Origin: Hydractinia symbiolongicarpus
Lineage: Eukaryota > Cnidaria > Hydrozoa > Anthoathecata > Hydractiniidae
Direction of reading: 5' to 3'
NCBI RefSeq assembly: GCF_029227915.1
Contig: NC_079877.1
Coordinates: 9,858,001 to 9,922,000, forward strand
Length of the DNA stretch: 64,000 nucleotides
Made by a program: the position numbers and the translations under genes. Numbering within the stretch: position 1 is the first letter of the stretch; each line of letters begins with the position of its first letter. Shown here piece by piece: positions 13,634 through 25,009 of this stretch. The notes below the pieces were generated by a model. That model ran no database searches, was not told the DNA's origin, and was given only the letters and a program-made list of their open reading frames with translations.

Positions 13634-13965
13634 CTTTAATTGGAGAAACTTTTGCAAGAGAAACTTTCGCGAATTTGCCATTTTCGCGAAAAATTATCTT
13701 GCGAAAATGTGCGAGTTTCTTCATTCGCAAAACTTTGTCCAGTAAGCTATTTTATCATTTTTCACCAAAAACGCACAAAATACTTAGAAATCTTTTCAAG
13801 GAGGAAAATTTATAACATTTTCAATTATGCTAAGAATTTTCTAGCTGAAAAATTCTTGTTCGCGAAAGTTTATCTTGCAAAAATTTACGGGTTTCTTCAG
13901 TCACGAAAGTTAATCTTGCGAAATGTTCCGAATTTCTTCATTCATGAAAGTTTATCCAATTAAAG
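13634..13965. mobile_element. MITE family A, copy 2 (TA target)
   Basis: The left end CTTTAATTGGAGAAACTTT and right end AGTTTATCCAATTAAAG are near-perfect inverted repeats flanked by TA. The interior shares the reiterated TTTCGCGAAA-like motifs and long stretches of sequence with copy 1 at 8576-8947. The two copies bracket SMCO4 and SIR2 copy A. Confidence 0.85.
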
Positions 13966-14765
13966 TAATATGTACTGTTAGTTTCTCTTGCATATAATAA
14001 AGGCTAAAAAAATTTGCAGCAACATGGCTTACAAAAGTTTTGTAGCTGTTTATTAGTCTCATGAGCTTTTTATAGGAACTGTGAATAGTATATGTTTAAC
14101 AGTATTTTCTCACTTTTTTATGTGCCGATTACATACTTCAATTTTTCATGTAATCATAGATAGTGAAAGGCATTAAATGTTGTTTTAAGGAACACCACCA
14201 ATCTTAATATAGAATAAGCTAAAATTTGGTCATTCTCCTAAATTATTTATCTGATTTTCCTAAATTTCTTTTATGATGTTTTATCCTTGTGAAGAAAATC
14301 AATGTTTAGTTTAGGATTTTCATGAAAAGTTGGCACAAAATGACGAAAAAAATAATGGTTACTTGGAATTTTATTATTCATTCATAAAAATATTAATTCA
14401 CAGGCATATAATTTAATTGCATGAAAAAATGTGAAAAAGTATTACAATTTCTCTTTATATTCCTGAGATTTTTGAGCATGATAATTTCACTGTGTAAAAT
14501 ACAAATGTCACATCAAGTAAATTTGTCCTAAATATTTGCAGTTATTTTCCCAAATTTTCCTGAAATATTGATCAATGTTCCGGGTATATCGTAAACATTT
14601 GATGAAACTTTCCTAAAATGACCTAACATTTAATTTATGGTTTTTTCTGGCAACCATGTTGGATTAATCTTGATCTTGTAGAAATTCAAAAAATAGTAAT
14701 TGTATATACACTCTTTATTTTTAAAAGCAAAAGATTCTTCTGGAAAGTAAGTGCACATTGGAGAA
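13966..14765. other. Intergenic between the two SIR2 genes
   Basis: AT-rich, with no coding frame recognised. It should contain the promoter and 5' UTR of copy B. No specific promoter motif can be supported. Confidence 0.5.
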
Positions 14766-17700
14766 ATGGTTGATCACATTAAACAAGCAGCTTCAGCGAT
14801 CAAAAATGCAAAAGCTTTGCTTATCACTACTGGTGCAGGCATGGGAGTGGACTCTGGTTTGCCAGATTATCGAGGACCTGAAGGACTTTGGAAAGCATAT
14901 CCACCAATAAAAGAAAGGGGATTAACCCTACCAGAAATGGTATTTATTTTCTTTTTTAATGAAAATCATAAACTTTAGAACATGGTATCTATCCAACATT
15001 AGGTATGTCTTGATGTATTCTTTATACAGGCGAAGTAAAATTATATTATAGCATATTGATGAAATTTATGGGAAAATGCAAAAAACATGTGAATTCGTTT
15101 TGGGATAATTTTCCTCTTTAAAACTTCACTACACACATGAACAATGTGTTTATTAATCTTTCACCCCATCATTGTTTATCATCAAATTCAAATCTAAGGT
15201 AATAACTAAATCTTGTCCGTCTACTAATAATCTAGGAGAGATTATGGAATTAAAAATTCAAATTGGTTTTGTTTTGCATTTCTCACAATTTCAGGAGGTC
15301 GAAACAGGTGGGTTGGATTTTTTTTTAACCTTGTGTGTATTAGACTGGCAGATAATGTTATATACATTGTATAAATGTATTTATTAAGATTTTGTAGTGT
15401 TTCTTGGTAAAGTAATGTATGTAACCCATGATGGAGAGTTTAAATTTCGTGCTAAGAATGAGCTAAGAAGCAGGCTAAGTATCCCTACAATTAAAGATGT
15501 TATCCAGATTAGAAGATTGAAATGGTTGGGGCACTTAGGAGAATAATTGGGTAAGAAAGTGTAGCGACTTGATAGTTCCTGACGCAAAGCCCAGAGGCAG
15601 ACCCAGAAAGACTTGGCAGGAGGTTATAAGGACAGACTTGATACAGAGGAAGTTGAGTTTAGATCTAGCACAGTCTAGATCAGATTGGAAGAGGGTCATT
15701 AATATACCCCGTCCAACCCATGCTAGCATGGAAAACGGACGTTAAGCCGAGAATGGTGATGATGATGATGCTTGATGGAGGGTGCTACCACTGAGGAAAG
15801 TCTCGAGAGACCAGTGGTTTAAGGATTCCTTGTGAAACGGCGATTGTTTGTGTATGATAACCCTTTAGGTTTTTAGGTTGTTTAATTTTAAAATAAGTAA
15901 AGATAGCTAGTTTGTGACATGAAGAAGGTCTAATTTTTGTGATTTTGGACTCGTGTGTGTTGGACTAAAGCAGCTAAAAAATGTTAGAAATATTATTATT
16001 AAAATTAAACGCTCTTTATCTGGTCATGTTTGGTCATATGCAGCCAACAATTATAATTTTTTGTTTTTCAATAGGGGCAAGGGAGTCTGTGAATTGATTT
16101 TTCGAAAAGAATCTATAACCATTTGTGTTTTCTTCACAGCGTTTAGTTTTGCATGTGGAATGTTATCATTTATTTCTCTCACATACAAAGTGTCCCAATG
16201 ACGAAATTTGATCACTTTTGCTTCTAACTTGTTATTTATTGTTATTCACATGAGATTACTGACACAAAACAGTAGGGTAAGGTACTTAAGCCTTTTACCA
16301 CAGTGTTGACCTTCTTTGTGTCAGTGCCTCCCAACTTTCATAGTTGTCGTTGACATGCAGCTATATATTTCACCTAATTTTTTTTTTTTTTTTATTCGTA
16401 TTATTTATTCATGTTATTTAAAATTTACATTTAGAGTACACCCAGTTGGTTTGAAGATGATCCTCAATTCGCTTGGGGATTTTTCGGTCACAGAATAAAG
16501 CTCTATAGAACTACCCAGCCACATGATGGTTTTGAAATTCTTAAAAAATGGGGAGAGAAGATGGAGTGTGGTTATTTTGTCTACACAAGTAATGTTGATG
16601 GTCAATTTCAAAAAGCTGGTTACGATAAGTACAGGATAGTTGAGTGTCATGGTAGTTTACAATTTCTGCAAACAATTAACGGTGATGAGTCCATTTGGGC
16701 AACACCAGAAGAATTGGACCTTGTAATTGATCATAAGACGTTGAAAGCACAACCACCCCTTCCAACTGGACCACCAGGTATGTTTTTGGTTTAATTTTTA
16801 TGATCTGTTTATGGATTTTATAGGAAGAAAAATACCTCAAATTATCAAACGACTCGAAAGCACAAGTCTTCCCACGCTGCCCAAAAATCCTAAAATTTCC
16901 CGATTTTTTTTTTGAAGACTTTTAAAATCCTAAAATATATATTCTGCATCGACTTATACGGAAATAAAATCTAATGAATCCAATTTGTGTTCCTTGTTCA
17001 ATTCATCCTTCATTCTTGTGATTCTATGTTATATACTTTCACTAATTCGAAATCTCTTTTTTGTACGTCTTTTCCCTTTTATTCAAAAAAAATTCTAAAA
17101 ACAGCTAAAATCTTATAAATTCTTATAAATTTTCTTAATACTTTAAAATGATTGGAAAACTAAGGCCCAACTAGATTATTTCCCACTAAGCTGTTGAACT
17201 ATCCTAGTTAACTAACATTTCGAGGACATCAAAATTCAGTTTCTCTCTTACAAAAGCTTGGAGGCAAAAAAATATTAGAGCAAATCTCTAAAATTTTAAT
17301 CCACCCATTAACACAAAATCAGCGTCAGCGTGGTCACATCTTATCATCCTAAAAAGTACAATATCTAATCAAATTTGTTGGGTGAGTGAGGCCATTTGCG
17401 CTTAAAACAAAGGATTTCCCGATAATGATCAGATGAATAAAAGTCACCCATTACGAAGCGCAGTCAGTATTCTGGCGGCAGAAAAATCATTTGCAACCCG
17501 CTGTAATTTTCCCTACCTCAACTATTCTGATTTCCCGGTAATAAGAAAATTATGCTGGGTCTCCCGGTTACTATTGAGAAACTTAATATTAACAGACAGT
17601 GAAAAAATTCACCCAACCTTACTTGCACCTACCATCTTTGGCTCACATAGCATTGTTTTGGGTATTGTAACAGATAATATTATAAACTAGTCGTTAACCC

Positions 17701-18295
17701 GTGGAAAAATCCACGGGGTCGCTTGTTCTTTATATGTCGCATTTCGTGTTTCCGTAACAGACAGACATACAGACAGACGACGGCTATTATTATATAGATA
17801 TTTTTTATGTATTGGAGTCAGTTGTCAGTTACAAAAAAGGTGCATTTTTTCTATGCATTATTGACCACTGTTTTTGTTTTGTTTTGTTTAATTTTTGTTT
17901 CTCTATCTTGTTAACAAAATAATTTATCGTCTCACTGTCTTATTTCTCTTTTAGGTGCTCCTTCTGCGAATCAGATGCTGGCCCGGCCTAATGTACTGCT
18001 GTTTAACGACCTTTGGTGGGTAACAGATAGAACTGATAAACAATTGTCCAGACTATGGCCTTGGCTGGAAAATGTGCGAAACCAACCACTTGTTGTTGTT
18101 GAGATTGGTGCTGGTTTGGTCATACCTACTGTAAGACATTTTAGTGAAGAAACTGTCGAGAATTCAACTAACGAAAACACAAGATTGATTAGAATCAATC
18201 CGAATGATCCTCAGGTAAGAAGATCGGTTGATATTCCACTGTCCATGACAGGTCTCGAAGCATTGAAAAGAATTGATGAATGCATCAAAGCGTGA
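14766..18295 (+). CDS. SIR2-family protein, copy B (zinc-binding cysteines lost)
   Basis: Exons 14766-14939, 16435-16777 and 17955-18295 give 285 residues. The ATG chosen puts exon 1 at 174 nt, exactly as in copy A; a longer start would need a non-ATG codon. It keeps GAGMGVDSGLPDYRG, TSNVDG, the catalytic His in ECHGS and EIGAG. The zinc-pair regions read FLQTINGDESIW and PTGPPGAPSANQMLARPN, again without Cys. Exon lengths and phases (0, then 1) match copy A, so this is a tandem duplicate that has since diverged at many positions. Intron 1 (1495 bp) holds a LINE 3' end and intron 2 (1177 bp) holds a small Helitron. Likely NAD-dependent; substrate unknown. Confidence 0.85.
15385..15775 (+). 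mobile_element. LINE 3' end with (GATGAT)n tail, inside intron 1 of SIR2 copy B
   Basis: Two overlapping frames encode the end of a non-LTR reverse transcriptase: IRRLKWLGHLG, then after a one-base frame change near 15540 the pattern KPRGRPRKTWQEVI...DLAQSRSDWKRVIN. The R-x-W-x-G-H and GRP-K-TW motifs are standard for the C-terminus of several LINE clades. The copy ends in a short GATGAT tract, a common 3' tail for such elements. 5' truncated and dead. Confidence 0.75.
15776..16434 (+). other. Remainder of intron 1, SIR2 copy B
   Basis: No gene recognised. A T-tract lies at about 16379-16393 and the acceptor ATTTAG precedes exon 2. Confidence 0.6.
17687..17796 (-). mobile_element. Short non-autonomous Helitron
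   Basis: Read on the minus strand, the element begins TCTATATAATAATAG and ends with a GC-rich hairpin (CCCGTGGATTTTTCCACGGG) followed by seven bases and CTAG. It lies between a host A (5') and T (3'). TC start, subterminal hairpin, CTRR end and A/T target are the Helitron hallmarks. At 110 bp it keeps only the termini and a GACA-rich middle, and it lies in intron 2 of SIR2 copy B. Confidence 0.75.
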
Positions 18296-19762
18296 CTTGT
18301 ATGGTGACTTGTGGTATTGAAATGTGTTTATATTTGTTTTATGTCAGTAAATTTGTTTAGTCTTATACCAAGGAACTACTTGCTTGCACATAGTTTTGTA
18401 TAAATCTTGTATATTTTTAGTGTTTTGTTTTTATCTTAAGAATTGTAGAATAGCTCCCATATTGAACATAATTTTAAGCGGCTTTGACGTTGATTAAAAT
18501 TCAGCAATGGATTGGGAAAGTATAGAAGAAATTTTATTGTGCTGACTACATTTTTGGTGGAGCAAAAGTGTTTGTTTTTATAAAGAACGATGAAATTATG
18601 TACAGTGATTCGTACTAATTTTGCGCTTTCGCGTAAAAAGCGTGTTTAACAAAATTTAACACATTAGGCGCAAAATATAACTCTACAGTTTCAATGAAAC
18701 GCATTAAATTTTGTTAATACCTATACCTCGCCTAAAACAAAAGTTATTGAAAAAAGAAATTTTATTTTATTTTCTTAAATAATGGATTTTATTTTTCATA
18801 AAAAAATCAAATTTTTCGTGCTTGTAACACTTCTAACATTTCAAAAAGAAGCATCTCTTCCGATTTAGTTATATTTGTCCTGAATATATTGACATCAAAT
18901 TAGGTATATGATTTAAAAAGAGGAAAAAAATTTAAAAAAATATAAAAAATACATTTTTTGAAAAAATAATGACCTTAGAATTATTTTTACATGTCAAATA
19001 ACTTTAACTTTTGCTAGGTATTGTGTCAAGCTTCGTTGTCATATCATTTATACTTCCCAGATGTCAATAGCGGTCAAAGTAAAAAGTAACCTGGTTTCTC
19101 TTTAAGCATGATTAAAAAAAAGGAGATTTTTGTTTCTAAGCACAAAAATGTTTTGAACATATAATTTGCTTTGGTAGTGAATGTTGATAGTTCGCTTGCA
19201 ACACTAAAGAAATTGCGTATTTGGTTGTGGTCTTACATTAATACCAGTATAAGGATCAAATTCGTGTAAAAAATGCACGAAATGTTTTCATCTAAGTTCC
19301 CGTGGACTTTCCACGTGCTAACGAATAGTTTAATTTTTAATTCTGTATGTAAAGTCTTTATAAGTATTTAACATGTGCACTTGCGCACTGATAATTTTTA
19401 ATGTATTTAAATATTTTCCTATATTTTAGAATTTTGTATTTTAAATTATTTAATGATAAATTTCTACTATAAAGCGAACATTTCATTTTAAATTTTTTTT
19501 TGTTGGTTGTTTTTGCAGGCTTGAAGTAGAAAGGAAGAAAAAGATGTTTTGATGTTATTTTAATATTTTGATGTTTATAATCGCGAACAAAATTAATGAA
19601 ACTTCTGTCAGAATTCCCATTTTCAATTTTCATTTCGATATTGTTTCAGGCTGCCCGAAAGATGTTTCTTCAGTTGGGAAAAGGGAGGTGGCAGGATCCT
19701 CATTTTTCGACAAATTCTCTGTATTTGTTTGTGCTTTTTCTCACATTGACTGCTGTTCGTAA
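18296..19762. other. Intergenic, no gene seen
   Basis: Includes the 3' flank of SIR2 copy B, then AT-rich sequence with only short unsupported frames on both strands. Confidence 0.6.
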
Positions 19763-20456
19763 AGGCCGGGGCAAACGATTCCAACATTCCATCCAACACA
19801 CAACCAACACCCATGTTGGATAAATGTTGGAATCGTTTGAACGAAAGTAAAATTTATGAAAGAAGAAAAAATGACATCAAAAGAAGAAAAAAATAGTTGG
19901 ATGAAAGTTCACCATCAAACTTTTCATACAAATTTTGCCTCTTTTTTCTCGCTCGATTTTCCTGTTGGAATCGTTTAAACACTTTTCGTCCAACATTCGA
20001 ATTATGATGACGTCAATCGAAAGAAAATCGAACATTTTTATTAGAAAAGTTCTCAAGGAAATTGTGTATAAATAAAGATGGTAGAAAAGCTGTGTATTGG
20101 GGGGAAATGAGATCGTCAATGTGACTCAAAAAAATCTTCCACGCTCATTCTAAACATCTGCTTGAATGACATCCGATCCTCCACTATCAACTCCTTGACC
20201 AAAGTCTCATATGTTCCAAACTGGCCTCTCCTTTCGGCCCACTCTCTTGTTTTGCCCCTTCGAGGCTTTTCTTCATCAGAATCAGCGAAATCTGATAAAA
20301 TAATCGGGAGGAGCATGTCTTCTGCCGACGCTATGTTTAGTTTGAAATGAATGAGTAGAGCATGTGTTAATGAATGAATGAACGACATTGTTGGATAAAG
20401 CTAATTTGTCTAACAATTCATGTTGGATGGAATGTTGGAATCGTTTGCCCCGGCCT
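19763..20456 (-). mobile_element. PIF/Harbinger derivative with transposase N-terminal remnant
   Basis: Inverted repeats of about 37 bp (AGGCCGGGGCAAACGATTCC at the left) are flanked by TAA on both sides, the 3-bp duplication typical of PIF/Harbinger. On the minus strand, 20116-20388 encodes TREWAERRGQFGTYETLVKE and DRMSFKQMFRMSVEDFFE, which is the conserved start of HARBI1-type transposases. The catalytic DDE core is absent, so the copy is a deletion derivative that cannot move itself. The internal TTGGAATCGTTT word recurs in both orientations. It lies 0.5 kb upstream of the carboxylesterase. Confidence 0.8.
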
Positions 20457-20990
20457 TAAGGAAAGAAATAAAAAATGTAGAGAAAGTTGATGTTCTGTGT
20501 CACAGCCAAAACACAAGAAGAGATAACGAGAGTGCGTACGTAAGCATTACGCATAAGGCTTTTTGTTCTCTTGTGATTGATGCAAATGACCACAAAAAAA
20601 TTATTCCACCGATTTTAATAGAAGCCACAAAAAACGTTTAAAGAATTCTGCAGCAGAATCAAACTTAAAATTTTTGTCCGAAATAAACATAAATTTGTAT
20701 TGAGATATTTTCAAAGTTATCATAAGGTTAAAAAAAGACGTGGGGAGGAGTGGTGATGATATTTGCTCTCATAAATACAGGTTAATAAATCACTTTGCTT
20801 TTTATTAGTACACCAACAATAGTCATGGTTTGTTCTTTTATTCACGAACATCAATAGCGGAGACGTTTGATGTCTTTATGATGTGCTGTGTTTCTTAATG
20901 GTGATATATTTACTTAATATATGTGAGGAGATTGTTTTCTTGTAAGTTAATTATGTAGGTCAAACTTCAGCGTTTTAACAAGCAAGCAAG
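20457..20990. other. 5' flank of the carboxylesterase gene
   Basis: Probable promoter and 5' UTR. A short open frame at 20420-20641 begins inside the Harbinger repeat and is not supported as a gene. No defined promoter motif. Confidence 0.45.
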
Positions 20991-22736
20991 ATGATCAGCA
21001 AGGTTAAACTATTTGTGATCTTAGGTATCGTGTTGGTCGTTGTTGTTGTTGCTGTTATTGTCGGAGTTGTCGTTCATAAAAACAGCGACGACAGCGACAG
21101 CGACGGCGACGGTACCAAAATCGATGATTTTGTCGTTCAAACAGAATGTGGACCTGTCAAGGGAATAACAGAAAGGGTTCTTGCTTTTTCGACTGTCAAG
21201 AATGTGACGACATATGTTTATAAAGGTATTCCTTACGCGAAACCCCCTGTTGGTGATTTGAGATGGGCTCCACCTGTTCGGTTAAGTGATGACAAAAGAA
21301 ATTGTTGGAAGGGTACGTTTATTGCGAAGACGTTTGGAAATAAATGTGCACAAGTTGTAAAGGGAAAGACTGTTGGTTCTGAAGATTGTTTATATTTAAA
21401 TGTCCACACTCCTAATCTGACAGGGAACTTACCAGTGTTTGTGTGGATACATGGAGGTGGCTTGATGAATGGCGAAGGCGAAACCTACGGTTATTCACCA
21501 GATAGCGAGTTTGTCGCATCCATGAATATCGTATCAGTCAGCATAAACTATCGTTTAAGCGCCTTTGGATTTTTAACATTGAAGGAATTAAGGAAAAATG
21601 GAACAGATGGAAATTATGGAATAATGGATCAAATACTAGTGCTGAAATGGATTCAAAGTAACATCAAAAACTTTGGAGGTGACCCTAACTCTGTTACTCT
21701 CTGTGGAGAAAGTTCTGGTGGTACAGCTATATTCGCTTTGCTTGCTTCTCCATTAGCTGACGGATTGTTTCATAAAGCAATACCAATGAGCGGATCTCCT
21801 AAATTTGAGAAATCCTACATCGATGCTGAGAACGAGAATCGTATTTTTATCAACAATAGTAAATGTAGAACGTTTAACACCTCAGACGAGATTCGAACAT
21901 GCCTGTACGGTTTAAATACAGAAGAAGTGAACCAAGCTGTTCCAGGACAGGTATATCCATATTGGGATGGGCCAGACCTTTTTGATTTCCCAACAAAGGG
22001 ATTCCTTGCGGGTGCTCTTGTTGTAGTTGATGGAAATGTTGTTCCTAAACCACCAAAGAATCTATCACAAATCAACTTCAATAGTGCAACGAATGTTTCT
22101 ATTCTGATGGGTTACACTGCCCAGGAGATAAACGTTGAGCCAGTTAAAAGATTTATAGGCGAAAACGCTTCGTCTGAAGTTAAAGAATTTATTAAAGGTC
22201 GATTGGATAACTTTAGATCAAAGTTTATGAATGAAGTGTGGGACGATTTATACAAGAGTCAAACTGAGAACTTAACAACTGATAGAGAGGCGCAACATTT
22301 ATACGAAACCATGGCAACAGATGTTAGAGTGAGCTGCCCGACAAACAAGTTAGCAAAGGATTTCCGAAAAAGCAAGCATCATAACGTTTATCAGTATGTC
22401 GTGACCAATGCACCTGCAACCCCTATCATCGCACCACCAATCTATTGGTTCAATGCATTTCATATTTGGGATACTTATGCTCTGTTTGGCTATAAGAGTA
22501 TTATATTTGTAATGAAGCATAGCGTTTCTGGCAGCGATATCGAGTTTATGAAATCAATTCGAGCAACTGTGCTGAAGTTTATGAAGGAAGGTTCGGTAGA
22601 CTGGAAAACCACGCAAACTGGTATTTTCAATCAAGATGGTGGTGTCACTGTGATCAACGATGATTACCAACAAAGACAGTGCGAGTTTTGGAATGATGCT
22701 AAAAACGGATTTGTTCCTTATGCTTGGATCAATTAA
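20991..22736 (+). CDS. Membrane-anchored type B carboxylesterase/cholinesterase-like, intronless
   Basis: 581 residues in one uninterrupted frame, about the usual length for the family. A short cytoplasmic start is followed by a very hydrophobic helix (about 6-29), then an Asp/Ser/Gly linker, so it is probably a type II membrane or secreted protein. The alpha/beta-hydrolase domain shows the oxyanion motif HGGG (about 154-157), the nucleophile elbow GESSGG with Ser241, a candidate acid Glu379 (TAQEIN) and His491 (FHIWD). The EDCLYLNV signature is present. It should hydrolyse esters; substrate unknown. The frame has no intron although neighbouring genes are split, which may indicate a retroposed origin. 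An AATAAA signal lies near 22808. Confidence 0.9.
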   Translation: MISKVKLFVILGIVLVVVVVAVIVGVVVHKNSDDSDSDGDGTKIDDFVVQTECGPVKGITERVLAFSTVKNVTTYVYKGIPYAKPPVGDLRWAPPVRLSDDKRNCWKGTFIAKTFGNKCAQVVKGKTVGSEDCLYLNVHTPNLTGNLPVFVWIHGGGLMNGEGETYGYSPDSEFVASMNIVSVSINYRLSAFGFLTLKELRKNGTDGNYGIMDQILVLKWIQSNIKNFGGDPNSVTLCGESSGGTAIFALLASPLADGLFHKAIPMSGSPKFEKSYIDAENENRIFINNSKCRTFNTSDEIRTCLYGLNTEEVNQAVPGQVYPYWDGPDLFDFPTKGFLAGALVVVDGNVVPKPPKNLSQINFNSATNVSILMGYTAQEINVEPVKRFIGENASSEVKEFIKGRLDNFRSKFMNEVWDDLYKSQTENLTTDREAQHLYETMATDVRVSCPTNKLAKDFRKSKHHNVYQYVVTNAPATPIIAPPIYWFNAFHIWDTYALFGYKSIIFVMKHSVSGSDIEFMKSIRATVLKFMKEGSVDWKTTQTGIFNQDGGVTVINDDYQQRQCEFWNDAKNGFVPYAWIN

Positions 22737-24897
22737 TAGTGTTTAACGAAGTTGGATTTATTTTCTTGTATTTAAAGTATACAGTGAAAAAGTCGTTGAG
22801 TATCAGTAATAAAAGTTGACATCTTTTTTTTCGATAACTTCTTTTTTGTTTTATTTTATTGTCATACTACCATGATTTCGAGGATATTCGCAGCCATAAT
22901 ATAATATATCATAATTGATAAAAAAACTAAATTGATTGCTAATTTGTAAGGAGGTTTCTGAAACATGCATTTATTCTAATGCCGTTCAATACATTTTCAA
23001 GACTTCCGTATGATTATTTGACTACTTCCTTCGTCTACGCTCTTTTTTCTCATGTTCATTTTGTTTTTATTTCTGATTGAATTTATTAGTAACGTTTGCA
23101 CATACATTTATTATTTACGCATTTCAGCATTAAGAACTATTGTAATTTATGAACGTTTGAAATTACATGTCGAGTAAAATAATATATTTTGCTTTACATC
23201 GGTTCTGTTAAATACACACCCGAGTGGTTGGGTGAAATATATAGTATGGGTCGTTGAAAATAAATGTCCATCTTCTTGATGTCTTAGTCTTACAGAAAAA
23301 AAACTTTTTCTAATGACAGCTAGTGCGATCCTTTTCCTACAGTTGTCTACCAATATATCTTAACTGTCAGTGTTACCAGTTTTATTTTTCCCTATGTTTC
23401 CTCGTATTGTTACTTTTATCGTATTTTTAGCCAATGGGTAATCCCGCAATTTAACACATGTTTAATACATGTCTCACCTTGTTCTCTATCGTTCATGATT
23501 GCGTACTACAATTTAGACGGCAGAAGTGTGATTTTCATTTTCAAAAATGACTCGCAGATTCTTCAGGTCAAGTTTGTTCTCGGTTCATATAATTTGTCGA
23601 TACCTTTTAGGACTAATGTATTTGCCGATAGCATGGAATACTATTTGACCAAAAAAATAGCTTCAACTGGTTTTTGTTTTTTATTGGACAACACATCATC
23701 ACATAAAGATTTACATTTGACAGTACTGCTGATGTAACTTTTATTTACGTTGGACGTGAATTTTAGGGAATCGAAGCCATATCTTATTGCAATGCAAGGG
23801 TTGTGTTAAGACGCCTAAAACGTGATTCAATCTGATTCTTATGTTTTGGCCAAACATCTCTTAACACGTTGTATGCAGATTTCAGATGCAGCAAAAATTG
23901 TTTTGTTTTTTTAAAGCAACAAAATGTTCCTTCATAACTTTCATAGAATAGGATATCCAGAAAAAAACATCTGAAACTGCCAGTCCATTCAGCATTGTTT
24001 TATAGATTGAATTTAGATACCGAGTATGAGCTGATATCATCCGAAAATTACGTTTGTCTTCCCTACACAGGACACTCCACTCAATGAAAAATAGCTTGCA
24101 CATCAAAATGTTGATCAGTAAAGTTATACTAACTATATTTCATCTACTGTACTCTGAAACATTATCCTGTAAATAATTAATACAATCATAGATAAAGACA
24201 TGACAATCTAAATTATTTTTTGCAAAGCAATTGAGCTTCGCGAGCGAAGCGAAATTGTGGAGCACGTTTGCCACGCGTTGAGTATACCAAGGAACTGAAT
24301 ATTTATAGACCCCCCTACCAAACCTCCGACACCGAGTAAGAAAAAAAATTCATTAAAGATAGAGCAAAAGGAAAGCGGTGACCGTGAAAAAAAGTGTGGT
24401 TTCACAGACTTGAAATTTCCTTTATTTCCTATTTGAATTAATTATAATACAAATAATTTCTCACTTATTTTGAAATTCTGCTTTTATTATTATTTTAAAT
24501 GTATTTTAATTAAAAATGATAGCTTTAAACCTCTTATTGATGTTTCAAATAATCTAAAGCTAGTCCTGTTTCTGATCGTCTTCACTCGTGTATTTTTAGT
24601 TTTTCTTGTTCCTCAAGATTTCAGTTATTGTAAAGCTTTGTACATTTTTTCCATAGTCACCACTCGGAAGAAAAAACCTGGTTAGCCAAGTGTCACTTCG
24701 GCACTCCATAACGCGAGCCAAAAATAATAAAATAAAAAATGTCAAATAAAAAATGTCAAGCCGTGCACTAATTTCTCGTCACGTGACAAACAGTGTACAG
24801 ATTTTTGAAAATGACTGACGCTGCAGACGACATATACTTTTTTGGAGATGACATTGATACTGTTTTGGAATAGGTAGTCAGGTAGGTGGGTAGGTAT
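22737..24897. other. Intergenic, no supported gene
   Basis: Holds the 3' UTR of the carboxylesterase, then AT-rich sequence. A short ATG frame at 24812-24874 encodes MTDAADDIYFFGDDIDTVLE and then stops. It resembles an acidic first exon and is cut by repeats on its right. Confidence 0.5.
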
Positions 24898-25009
24898 CAA
24901 CCTCGTCCCCAGGGCATCTCGTATCTTTTCTGACCCCGGGACGGTGATACATGTTCGTATCGCCGTCCCAGGGTCAGAAAAGATACAAGATGCTCTGGGG
25001 ACGGGGTTG
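24898..25009. mobile_element. Hairpin (fold-back) MITE
   Basis: The two halves are inverted copies. The left arm starts CAACCTCGTCCCCAG and the right arm ends CTGGGGACGGGGTTG, with only a few central bases unpaired. A partial copy of the same arm (CAACCTCGTCCCCAGAG) recurs at 26296-26312. No coding capacity. Confidence 0.75.

Noticed and set aside
14751-14765. Upstream start for SIR2 copy B
   Set aside because: It would need a GTG initiator. The ATG at 14766 makes exon 1 identical in length to copy A.
23495-23737. 80-codon frame with LLDNTSSH, faintly like a Tigger/pogo DDE transposase
   Set aside because: Only one short motif matches, there is no second catalytic residue and no inverted repeats were found.
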